Shown here in pieces: positions 1-5,831 of a stretch of 5,831 nt of DNA (position 1 is the first letter of the stretch; each line of letters opens with the position of its first letter). The notes under the pieces were generated by a model. That model was given only the letters and a program-made list of their open reading frames with translations, made no database searches and had not been told where the DNA came from. This stretch comes from Phycisphaerales bacterium UBA2402 (GTDB taxonomy: Bacteria; Planctomycetota; Phycisphaerae; Phycisphaerales; UBA1924), in the NCBI GenBank assembly GCA_002343715.1, contig DDSA01000043.1:1-5831 (forward strand), given 5' to 3'. The translations under genes and the position numbers were made by a program.

Positions 1-2
1 GG

Positions 3-797
3 GGCCAACCCACGAAAGCGATCGGCCTCTTCATCGACCAGGTGAGAGACAAGTGGTTCGCTCCGTTCCCGTCGATCGGGCTGGTGGTCCATCCGCTCCT
101 CGTAGGCGCTTCGGCAACACCCTACCTCTCACCGTCCGGCATGATTCAGCCGGTTCAACGAGAGTACAAGCTGACCGGCGGCTACAACCCACGGAACCGC
201 AAGCCCAACCATTACTCCTTCCTCCAAAGCACGGCGGATCACTTCGCCGGGCCGAACGGGGATCGCGATTACAATTCCTCCTTCGGGGCCGCCTGCGATG
301 AAGAAAGTTGGGTCGTGGACGACCCTGCGGTCTTCGCTCATGTGCCGAACACCCGGTACCCCTTCGACAATGCACCGCTGATCCGTCCCGGGTTTGTCGG
401 TGCGGGCGGCGATGTACCGCACAGCATTCAGATACGCCGGGCACGCCCGTTGCCTCACACACGGCGCTGGCTGCAGCGACTGCTCCAGTTCTTCAAGTAT
501 GACTGGGAGAGACACTACATCCTGCTCGAGGATTGGCAATCAAAGAACATGTACGACATCATGTACGAGACGGTATTGACGCAGCGCGTGAACTATTGTG
601 ATGAGCACTGCGGCGACCCACCCCCCGGCTGTGTCGGCGACTTCAACAACGATGGCGGCTTCGACGGCGCCGATGTCGAGTCCTTCTTCGAGGCGTGGCA
701 GAACGGCATCGCCGATGCAGATGTCAACCAGGATGGCGGCATCGACGGCAGCGATGTACAAGTATTCTTCTTTGCCTGGGAAAATGGGAGTTGTTGA
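3..797 (+). CDS. 5'-partial gene of unknown function with a C-terminal dockerin-like (GC-type) tail
   Basis: The frame is open from base 3 to a TGA at 795-797 (264 codons). An in-frame GTG at 42 exists, but the reading continues upstream of it, so the true start probably lies outside the window. I do not recognise the main body, which is rich in aromatic residues and prolines and shows no catalytic motif I can name. The last ~55 residues are recognisable: after a Cys-containing linker (YCDEHCGDPPPGC) come two EF-hand-like calcium loops, DFNNDGGFDGAD and DVNQDGGIDGSD, each followed by an aromatic helix (FFEAW, FFFAW), ending in a terminal Cys. Such tails are known from secreted or surface proteins of Phycisphaerae (often named GC-type dockerin-anchored), so export and surface attachment is inferred. 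A signal peptide cannot be judged because the N-terminus is missing. A terminator follows 39 bases after the stop, so this looks like the last gene of its own transcription unit, unrelated to the efflux operon. Confidence 0.8.
   Translation, partial: GQPTKAIGLFIDQVRDKWFAPFPSIGLVVHPLLVGASATPYLSPSGMIQPVQREYKLTGGYNPRNRKPNHYSFLQSTADHFAGPNGDRDYNSSFGAACDEESWVVDDPAVFAHVPNTRYPFDNAPLIRPGFVGAGGDVPHSIQIRRARPLPHTRRWLQRLLQFFKYDWERHYILLEDWQSKNMYDIMYETVLTQRVNYCDEHCGDPPPGCVGDFNNDGGFDGADVESFFEAWQNGIADADVNQDGGIDGSDVQVFFFAWENGSC
627..794 (+). repeat. Two-unit dockerin-like EF-hand repeat (27-residue period) inside the first gene
   Basis: Two calcium-loop units begin at 639 and 720, exactly 81 bases (27 residues) apart. 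They share nearly identical DNA, for example GATGGCGGC at 651 and 732, followed by TCGACGGC. Each 12-residue loop has Asp or Asn at positions 1, 3, 5, 9 and 12, the pattern of a calcium-binding EF-hand or dockerin loop. Cys residues encoded at 630-632 and 792-794 flank the module and could form a disulfide. High DNA identity between units suggests a fairly recent duplication or constraint on both protein and codons. Calcium binding and an anchoring role come from family knowledge, not from direct evidence here. Confidence 0.8.
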
Positions 798-835
798 CGC
801 ACTGCGGCAAGCACAGAACTCAGTTCAAAACCAGT

Positions 836-864
836 ACGCTCCGGCCCGCGCCGGAGCGTTTTTT
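836..864 (+). terminator. Strong intrinsic (Rho-independent) terminator
   Basis: A perfect 10-bp stem (ACGCTCCGGC at 836-845 pairing with GCCGGAGCGT at 850-859) closes a 4-base CCGC loop and runs straight into six Ts (859-864). It lies 39 bases after the stop of the dockerin-tailed gene and before the repressor promoter, so it ends the upstream unit and insulates the efflux operon from read-through. Confidence 0.93.
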
Positions 865-914
865 CCAATGTTAATGAAGTGATAAGCACGAACTATATCC
901 AAATAAACGGGCAA

Positions 915-928
915 GCCGTCCGGTCGGT
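915..928. promoter_or_regulatory. Probable second, imperfect TetR operator
   Basis: GCCGTCCGGTCGGT matches the perfect palindrome at 938-951 in 12 of 14 positions, and its own half-sites are related by imperfect dyad symmetry. The two centres are 23 bp apart, about two helical turns, which would place two repressor dimers on roughly the same face of the DNA. It abuts the -35 box, sharing base 928. Its role as a lower-affinity site is inferred from similarity to the better palindrome. Confidence 0.6.
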
Positions 929-956
929 TGAATATCGACCGTCCGGACGGTATAGT
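928..956 (+). promoter_or_regulatory. Sigma-70-type promoter for the repressor-adaptor-pump operon
   Basis: TTGAAT at 928-933 (4/6 to the -35 consensus) and TATAGT at 951-956 (5/6 to the -10 consensus) are separated by exactly 17 bp. The predicted transcription start is about 962-965. A strong palindrome occupies the whole spacer, the classic position for a TetR repressor to block RNA polymerase. As there is no terminator and the genes are tightly packed downstream, this promoter probably serves all three genes. Confidence 0.72.
938..951. promoter_or_regulatory. Primary TetR-family operator (perfect 14-bp palindrome)
   Basis: ACCGTCCGGACGGT is a perfect palindrome of 7-bp half-sites. It sits between the -35 and -10 boxes and overlaps the first base of the -10. 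Size, symmetry and position immediately upstream of a tetR-like gene fit a TetR/AcrR dimer site. Binding by the adjacent repressor is inferred from location; the sequence alone does not prove the partner. Confidence 0.78.
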
Positions 957-962
957 TCGCAC

Positions 963-1631
963 TTGCCACCCCCAGTAAACAACTCAAAGACCTCTGATAT
1001 CACCCCTCGCCGCAGCACCCAACGTGATGCCGTCTTGGACGCAGCGGAGGAAGTCATTTTGCGCGATGGGATCGGATCTTTGACCCTCGATGCAGTGGCG
1101 AAACAAGCCGGCGCGAGCAAGGGTGGCCTGCTTCATTACTTCCCGAGCAAAGATGCACTGATTGATTCATTGGTTGAACGGAAGTTGTGCGGCTGGCGGG
1201 GTGAATGCATCGCGGCGATCGAGCGACAAGGTCCCGGCGATGGACGAGTGGCTCGGGCGCTCCTCGGTCTGTGTCTTTCATCCACGGACAAATGGACGGA
1301 AGAAATGAGGCGGAGCGGGTTGGTTCTAGTGGCCGCGCTGGTGCATGATCCGCGTCGAGTGGAGCCGTTGCGCGATGTTCACCGGGAGATCACCGAGCGT
1401 CTCGCGGAAGATGGGCTGCCGCCCGGGGCGGGCGAGGCGGTCAAGATGGCGATGGACGGAATCTGGTTTGGATGGATCTTTGGTCTGGCGGAGATGACGC
1501 CGAAGCGTCTGGATGCGCTGCGGGAGGCACTGGAGCGGTTAGCATGCGGCGGGAATGAACTTGCACCCCGCGGAGTTGACGGCTCATCACCGGCTCTGCC
1601 GGACTCGGCTGAGAGGAGTTTGCGAGCGTGA
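963..1631 (+). CDS. TetR/AcrR-family transcriptional repressor, probable regulator of the RND efflux operon
   Basis: The product (222 residues from TTG at 963) has the TetR layout. An N-terminal DNA-binding domain spans about residues 18-72: helix 1 is RDAVLDAAEEVILRDG, and the helix-turn-helix contains LDAVAKQAGASKGGLLHYF followed by the conserved PSKDALI. An all-helical ligand-binding and dimer domain covers about 75-195 (including DGIWFGWIFGL), then a low-complexity tail. The frame is open upstream to a GTG at 879 (250 residues), but that start would place the promoter and both operators inside the coding sequence and add an unusual N-terminal extension. TTG 963 gives a normal family length; it is the only other usual start codon in frame before the TTG at 1035, which would cut into helix 1. 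No Shine-Dalgarno precedes 963. The last 4 bases overlap the adaptor start. Likely role: autorepression and repression of the pump genes, relieved by a small hydrophobic ligand of unknown identity. The family is certain; the exact start and the inducer are not. Confidence 0.9.
   Translation: MPPPVNNSKTSDITPRRSTQRDAVLDAAEEVILRDGIGSLTLDAVAKQAGASKGGLLHYFPSKDALIDSLVERKLCGWRGECIAAIERQGPGDGRVARALLGLCLSSTDKWTEEMRRSGLVLVAALVHDPRRVEPLRDVHREITERLAEDGLPPGAGEAVKMAMDGIWFGWIFGLAEMTPKRLDALREALERLACGGNELAPRGVDGSSPALPDSAERSLRA
1614..1618 (+). promoter_or_regulatory. Shine-Dalgarno for the adaptor gene
   Basis: AGGAG at 1614-1618, within GAGAGGAG (1611-1618), lies 9 bases before the GTG at 1628. It lies inside the repressor coding sequence and supports the GTG start that overlaps the repressor stop as GTGA, an arrangement that favours coupled translation. 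Confidence 0.75.
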
Positions 1632-2836
1632 AACGTTCGACCTTGTTGGCGGGTTTTCTCATGTTCACGGTACTCGGGTGCGTCGGCGGTGGGTTGGCAT
1701 GGTGGAAATACCGCCAGATCAACGCACCGCCCCCGCCGCCGTTTGAGCCCGCCGAAGCGGTGAGATTGGCCGAAGCGCGACAAGTGGTATGGAGGCCCAT
1801 GTCCGACCTCGTCGGGACGGTGTTGGCCGAACGCTCGATTATGGTGAACACGGAACTCGCCGGGGTGATCACCAAACTGCCCTTCGAGTCGGGACAGATC
1901 GTTGAACCGGGTATGGTCATCCTGATGCAGGACGATGCCGTGGATCGGGCGGACCTGGATGCCGCCAACGCCGCACTCCGCGTGGCCGAGACGAACGTGA
2001 CGGTGGCCCAGCCGCGCGTCGTGGTGGCCGAGTCAGAGTTGGGCCGCCTGACAACCGCCAAAGAGCGCGGCGCGGCCTCGGCGATGGATTACGACCGAGC
2101 GAAGGCCGAGGTCGACCGCGCCAAGGCGGATCTGGAACGCACGCACGCGGAGGTTTCGCAGGCGAAAGCCCGCGTGGCCCAGGTTCAGACCCGCCTCGAC
2201 AAACGCACGATCCGTGCCCCCTTCCGCGCCCGGGTCGGGTTGAAGAACGTTCACGAGGGGCAGTACCTGGCCGAGGGGGCGGCGGTCGTGATGCTACAGG
2301 AGGTCAAGGATACAACCCACCTGGACTTCGCCATCCCGCAGGAGTATCTCGCACGGGTGTCCCCCGGCCTGGAAGTCGATGCAACGTGCCCGGTCATGGG
2401 ACCCGAACCGATCATCATCACGGTCGTTGCCGTCGATGCAACGGTAAACAACGACACCCGGAACGTCCGGGTGCGTGCGAGTGTGCACGACCCCCAGGGC
2501 CGGCTGCGACCCGGCATGTTCGTGCAGATCCGCGTGCCGGTCGAACCGGAGAAGCCCTACACAGTGGTGCCCGCCACCGCAGTGCGGCGGACCTCGTACG
2601 GGGATCAGGTCTTTGTGATCATCCCAGGCGATAAGCCCGACACGATGCGAGCCACGCAGCGCTTCGTGAAACTCGGACCCATGGTTGAGAACGATGTGAT
2701 CGTGCTCGAAGGGGTGAAGCCGGGCGACCGCATCGCGGCGACCGGCTCCTTCAAACTACGCGAAGGTTCGCTCGTGATCGAGGCACCGCCGGCGACGGCC
2801 TCGGGCGGCTCCCACCCCTCATCAAAGCCGCACTGA
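1628..2836 (+). CDS. RND efflux periplasmic adaptor subunit (membrane fusion protein, HlyD/AcrA-MexH type)
   Basis: This 402-residue protein links an inner-membrane RND pump to an outer-membrane channel. Residues 5-26 are a hydrophobic N-terminal segment with Cys18 in the context VLGC, which could be a signal anchor or an atypical lipobox. A Pro-rich linker (PPPPP, 34-38) follows. The first half of the lipoyl-like domain is at about 62-103 (GVITKLPFESGQIVEPG). An Ala/Glu/Lys/Arg-rich alpha-helical hairpin spans about 104-190 (AANAALRVAETNV to AKARVAQVQTRLD). The second lipoyl half is at about 191-224, with the family hallmark TIRAPFRARVG and GQYL. The beta-barrel is at about 228-303, ending RPGMFVQIRV, and the membrane-proximal domain is at about 305-385 (VVPATAV, VKPGDRI). 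Length is normal. The start is GTG with a good Shine-Dalgarno and a 4-base overlap with the repressor gene. The pump gene follows after 71 bases. Substrate specificity cannot be read from the sequence. Confidence 0.95.
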   Translation: MKRSTLLAGFLMFTVLGCVGGGLAWWKYRQINAPPPPPFEPAEAVRLAEARQVVWRPMSDLVGTVLAERSIMVNTELAGVITKLPFESGQIVEPGMVILMQDDAVDRADLDAANAALRVAETNVTVAQPRVVVAESELGRLTTAKERGAASAMDYDRAKAEVDRAKADLERTHAEVSQAKARVAQVQTRLDKRTIRAPFRARVGLKNVHEGQYLAEGAAVVMLQEVKDTTHLDFAIPQEYLARVSPGLEVDATCPVMGPEPIIITVVAVDATVNNDTRNVRVRASVHDPQGRLRPGMFVQIRVPVEPEKPYTVVPATAVRRTSYGDQVFVIIPGDKPDTMRATQRFVKLGPMVENDVIVLEGVKPGDRIAATGSFKLREGSLVIEAPPATASGGSHPSSKPH

Positions 2837-2907
2837 ACGTTCAATCGCCTCGTCCTCATCACCCCGATACTTCACCACATCTCGCCACACCCACGACACA
2901 CATCCGC
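2837..2907 (+). other. C-rich, G-poor spacer between adaptor and pump genes, without a Shine-Dalgarno
   Basis: Of 71 bases, 34 are C and only 7 are G, in contrast to the balanced G and C of the flanking genes. There is no purine-rich ribosome binding site before the pump ATG at 2908 and no hairpin terminator. The stretch would be largely unstructured in RNA. That could allow initiation without a Shine-Dalgarno, or act as a Rho loading region, but neither is shown. Confidence 0.5.
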
Positions 2908-5831
2908 ATGCGATCCTTCACCGATATCTTCATCAATCGGCCCGTGCTGGCGGTCGTTCTGAACCTCATCATCCTCGCCGTGGGGTGGCGCGCGGCGAGC
3001 AACTTGCCGATCCGCCAATACCCGCGCATCGAGTCCACATCGGTCGTGATCACGACGATGTACATCGGGGCCAGCGCCGAAACGGTGCGAGGGTTCATCA
3101 CGACCCCGATCGAGCGGGCGGTGTCGGCGATCGACGGGATCGACTACATCGAGAGTTCAAGCGCCGCGGGCATGAGCACGATCACGGTACGGCTTCGGCT
3201 CAACCACGACAGCAACGACGCCCTCGCGGAGATCGGGGCCCGGCTCAACCAGGTCCGCAGCGAACTCCCGCCCGAGGCCGAAAGCCCCGTGATCGACATC
3301 CAGCGCGCGGACAGGCCCTTCGCCACGTTCTACCTGAGTTTCACGAGCAAGGAACTTGACCTCTCCCGACTCACCGAGTATCTCGACCGGGAAGTAAGGC
3401 CCGAACTCTCCACGATCGAGGGCGTCCAGCGCTGCGGCATCGAAGGCCCCCGCTACCTGGCGATGCGCATCTGGCTCAGCGAATCGCGCCTCACGGCCCT
3501 CGACGTGACCCCCGGCGAGGTCTACGACTCGCTGCGCCGGAACAACTACCTCGCCGCGGTGGGCCGGACCAAGAGCCGGGATGTCCAGATCGACCTCCTG
3601 ACCAACACCGACCTGCGATCACCGCACGAGTTCGAGCAGCTCATCGTCCGCGAACGAAAGGGTACCATCGTGCGGCTGCGCGATGTGGCCCGCGTCGAAC
3701 TGGGCAGTGAAGAACCGACCGCCGAAGCGGGGCTGAACGCTGAGCCGGCGGTGTACCTGTCGGTCTGGCCGTTGCCCCGCTCGAACGAACTGGAGGTGGC
3801 CAAGCGACTCAGGGCAACCATGGAACGCCTGCGCCCTCGTCTTCCGCCAAGCATCGAAATGCAGCTGGCGTACGACGGCACGTTCTACATGGACAACGCC
3901 CTCAAGGCCATCGGCACCACCCTCGCCGAGACCATCGCCATCGTCGCGATCGTCGTCTTTCTCTTCATGGGCTCCATCCGCACCGTCCTGGTGCCGCTGG
4001 TGGCGATCCCCATCTCCATCGCGGGCGCGTGCATCTTCATGTCCGTTTTCGGGTTCAGCCTGAACCTGCTCACCATCCTCGCGCTGGTGCTCTGCGTTGG
4101 CCTGGTCGTCGACGATGCCATCGTCATGGTCGAGAATGTCGAGCGGCACGTGCGAGAAGGCCGAAGCCGCATCGATGCGGCCCTTCTGGGCGCGCGCGAA
4201 CTGGCCTCACCGGTCATCTCCATGACCATCACGCTCGCCGCGGTCTACGCGCCCATCGGCTTCCAGACAGGCCTGACGGGGGTTCTGTTCAAGGAGTTCG
4301 CCTTCACGCTCGCCGCGGCGGTAGTCGTTTCGGGTATTGTGGCGCTGACACTCTCACCCATGATGAGTTCTCGACTGGTCCCCGCTCACGGGCGAGAGGG
4401 GGTGCTCACGCGGCTGGTCAACAGGGGCTTTGACAGAGTGCGTCGCCTGTACGGTCGGGTGCTCGGCGTGACGCTCGATCTGCGCTGGTCGATGGCTTTC
4501 GCGGCGGTGCTGATCGCCTTGGCCGCGGTCCCCTTGTACTCGATGTCCGGCAAGGAACTAGCCCCGACGGAGGATGAGGGCGGCATCTTCTTCGTCCTGT
4601 CCGGATCGCCGGATTCCTCGCTGGAGGCGACCAAACAGGCCGCGACGGCCGTCTCCACGACCCTGATGGACTTGCCGGAAGCGGAGTTCAGTTGGCGTGT
4701 TCTGATGTCACCGTCCTCGGGCTTCGGCGGCGTCAATCTGAAGAAGTGGAAGGAGCGCGAGCGGACCACGAAGGACATCCAGCCGCAGGCCTACGGCATG
4801 GTCAGTGTGATCGCCGGTGTCACGGCCTTCCCCGTGCTGCCTCCACCACTGCCCGGCGCGGGGCAGTTCGATGTCGAACTCCTCATCACCAGCCAGGACT
4901 CGCCGGAAGAAATGGCCCAGGTGGCAGGCGGCCTGGTCGGCGCGGCCTTCGGCACCGGCAAGTTCATGTTCGCCGACACCGATCTCAAAATCGACCTGCC
5001 CCAGACGCGGATCATCATCGACCGTGAAAAAGTCGCCGACATGGGACTGGACCTCGCCTCGGTCGGCAGAGATCTCTCGATCATGCTCTCGGGCGGGTAC
5101 GTCAACCGCTTCAACTACGACGGACGCAGTTACAAGGTCATCCCGCAGATCGAAGAGGCGGGCCGCGCCACCCCCGACCAGATCCTTCAGATGAAAGTGC
5201 GGGCCCGTGACGGCGGCCTGGTGAGCGTGGGCAGTTTTGTGCGTCTGGAAACGATCGCCGCACCGCGCACACTCAATCGTTTCCAGCAACGCAACAGCGT
5301 CAAGATCTACGGCGGCGTGGCACCGGGTGTGACCAAGGCAGAGGCCCTTGATGCGCTCGAAGCCGCGGCACGGGCGGTGCTCCCGCCCGGCTACGCCATC
5401 GACTTCGCGGGTGAGAGCCGCCAGCTCCGAATGGAAGGGGCAAGCCTGGCGGTCACCCTGGGCTTCGCGCTGGGTCTGATCTACCTCGTTCTGGCGGCAC
5501 AGTTCAGCAGTTTCCGAGACCCGTTGATCGTGCTGCTTGGTTCGGTGCCACTGGCCATCAGCGGCGCGCTCGTCTTTACCTTCCTCGGCTGGACCACCAT
5601 CAACATTTACTCTCAGGTCGGTCTCATCACCCTCGTTGGATTGGTGGCCAAGAACGGCATCCTGATCGTGGAGTTCGCGAATCACCTGCAGGAAAGCGGC
5701 CTCTCCAAGCGAGACGCCGTCCGCGAGGCGGCCATGACCCGCCTGCGGCCCATCCTTATGACGAGCGTGGCCACCGTCTTCGGTCACTTCCCGCTGGTTC
5801 TTGTCACGGGCGCGGGGGCGATGGCACGCAA
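2908..5831 (+). CDS. RND multidrug efflux pump permease, HAE1 family, MexI-like (3'-partial)
   Basis: The frame runs from ATG 2908 to the window edge: 974 codons of an expected ~1,030-1,050. The protein would be a trimeric inner-membrane drug/proton antiporter. The N-terminus (FTDIFINRPVLA, then LPIRQYP) and the GIDYIESSS region resemble the MexI-like branch. TM1 is about 12-29; the first periplasmic porter half is about 30-330; TM2-TM6 are about 335-490, including GFQTGLTGVLFKEFAFTLA and TLSPMMSSRL; TM7 is about 525-545; the second periplasmic half (with FPVLPPPLPG) runs to about 845; TM8 onward begins at 847. The proton-relay residues match AcrB: Asp402-Asp403 in GLVVDDAIVMVEN (AcrB D407/D408), Lys915 in LVAKNGILIVEF (K940), Arg945 in RLRPILMT (R971) and Thr952 (T978). 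The pump is therefore predicted functional up to the cut. The last visible residues (TGAGAMAR) are at the loop before TM12. No Shine-Dalgarno precedes the ATG and no earlier in-frame start is apparent. An outer-membrane channel gene is not visible. Substrate is unknown. Confidence 0.96.
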   Translation, partial: MRSFTDIFINRPVLAVVLNLIILAVGWRAASNLPIRQYPRIESTSVVITTMYIGASAETVRGFITTPIERAVSAIDGIDYIESSSAAGMSTITVRLRLNHDSNDALAEIGARLNQVRSELPPEAESPVIDIQRADRPFATFYLSFTSKELDLSRLTEYLDREVRPELSTIEGVQRCGIEGPRYLAMRIWLSESRLTALDVTPGEVYDSLRRNNYLAAVGRTKSRDVQIDLLTNTDLRSPHEFEQLIVRERKGTIVRLRDVARVELGSEEPTAEAGLNAEPAVYLSVWPLPRSNELEVAKRLRATMERLRPRLPPSIEMQLAYDGTFYMDNALKAIGTTLAETIAIVAIVVFLFMGSIRTVLVPLVAIPISIAGACIFMSVFGFSLNLLTILALVLCVGLVVDDAIVMVENVERHVREGRSRIDAALLGARELASPVISMTITLAAVYAPIGFQTGLTGVLFKEFAFTLAAAVVVSGIVALTLSPMMSSRLVPAHGREGVLTRLVNRGFDRVRRLYGRVLGVTLDLRWSMAFAAVLIALAAVPLYSMSGKELAPTEDEGGIFFVLSGSPDSSLEATKQAATAVSTTLMDLPEAEFSWRVLMSPSSGFGGVNLKKWKERERTTKDIQPQAYGMVSVIAGVTAFPVLPPPLPGAGQFDVELLITSQDSPEEMAQVAGGLVGAAFGTGKFMFADTDLKIDLPQTRIIIDREKVADMGLDLASVGRDLSIMLSGGYVNRFNYDGRSYKVIPQIEEAGRATPDQILQMKVRARDGGLVSVGSFVRLETIAAPRTLNRFQQRNSVKIYGGVAPGVTKAEALDALEAAARAVLPPGYAIDFAGESRQLRMEGASLAVTLGFALGLIYLVLAAQFSSFRDPLIVLLGSVPLAISGALVFTFLGWTTINIYSQVGLITLVGLVAKNGILIVEFANHLQESGLSKRDAVREAAMTRLRPILMTSVATVFGHFPLVLVTGAGAMAR

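Larger units (their letters stand above)
889..959. repeat. Perfect 9-bp inverted repeat flanking the operator region
   Basis: CGAACTATA at 889-897 is the exact reverse complement of TATAGTTCG at 951-959, with 53 bases between. The right arm contains the -10 box of the repressor promoter, so the left arm carries a mirror-image TATAGT on the minus strand. I found no convincing minus-strand -35 at 15-18 bp and no divergent gene, so a divergent promoter is not supported. The arms enclose both palindromes and may be part of the operator or chance similarity between AT-rich segments. Confidence 0.5.

Noticed and set aside
129..539. A 136-codon minus-strand open frame opposite the dockerin-tailed gene
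   Set aside because: No recognisable domain. The plus-strand frame ends in a clear dockerin-like module followed by a terminator in the same orientation, which supports the plus strand as coding.
794..822. TTGACG resembling a -35 box at the end of the first gene
   Set aside because: At 17-bp spacing the -10 position reads AACTCA, which is poor, and any transcript would run straight into the strong terminator at 836-864.
868..882. Mini-ORF ATG TTA ATG AAG TGA just after the terminator
   Set aside because: Four codons only, no Shine-Dalgarno, and located upstream of the predicted transcription start of the operon, so it would not be in the main message.
871..899. Weak alternative promoter, TTAATG with TATATC at 17-bp spacing
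   Set aside because: Only 3/6 and 4/6 consensus matches, far weaker than the promoter at 928-956, and not associated with an operator at the usual position.
1441..2061. A 206-codon minus-strand open frame across the repressor-adaptor junction
   Set aside because: Low-complexity Ser/Arg/Thr/Pro-rich translation that spans two confident plus-strand genes; a shadow frame.
2834..2843. 10-bp palindrome TGAACGTTCA overlapping the adaptor stop codon
   Set aside because: Short, unrelated to the operator motif, without a T-run and with no room for a hairpin loop; consistent with chance.
4708..5787. A 359-codon open frame on the minus strand, antisense to the pump gene
   Set aside because: Its translation is rich in Asp, His, Gln, Arg and Gly with no hydrophobic or domain pattern. 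The opposite strand encodes a well-conserved RND protein with all catalytic residues. Long antisense frames are expected in GC-rich coding DNA.

Overview
The window looks like a piece of a Planctomycetota chromosome, most likely class Phycisphaerae. The best clue is the first gene. Its product ends in a short dockerin-like tail with two EF-hand-like loops bracketed by cysteines (GCVGDFNNDG... to ...ENGSC), a C-terminal style typical of secreted Phycisphaerae proteins. The window is GC-rich and all four genes lie on the + strand. The lineage call is inference from this tail and general composition, not from a marker gene.

Layout. (1) 3-797 is the 3' part of a gene of unknown function with the dockerin-like C-terminus. 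It is closed by a strong intrinsic terminator at 836-864. (2) 865-962 is a compact regulatory region. It holds a near-consensus sigma-70-type promoter (-35 at 928-933, -10 at 951-956, 17-bp spacer), with a perfect 14-bp palindrome (938-951) filling the spacer and a second, imperfect copy (915-928) 23 bp upstream. (3) 963-1631 encodes a TetR/AcrR-family repressor. (4) 1628-2836 encodes an RND periplasmic adaptor (membrane fusion protein). Its GTG start overlaps the repressor stop by 4 bases and is preceded by a clear Shine-Dalgarno. (5) After a 71-base C-rich, G-poor spacer, 2908 to the window end encodes an RND pump of the HAE1/MexI-like type. It is cut by the window edge after 974 residues, with all recognised proton-relay residues present.

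How it works together: the promoter appears to drive repressor, adaptor and pump as one operon. The repressor probably binds the operators that overlap the promoter, so it would control its own synthesis and that of the pump, and an inducing ligand would release all three. The adaptor and pump would form the inner-membrane and periplasmic parts of a tripartite efflux system. No outer-membrane channel gene is visible; it may lie downstream or elsewhere.

I see no sign of a previously undescribed system. This is a recognisable TetR-controlled RND efflux operon. The points most worth checking are the operator/promoter architecture, the repressor start codon (which would make the message almost leaderless), the C-rich spacer before the pump gene, and the unidentified dockerin-tailed protein.
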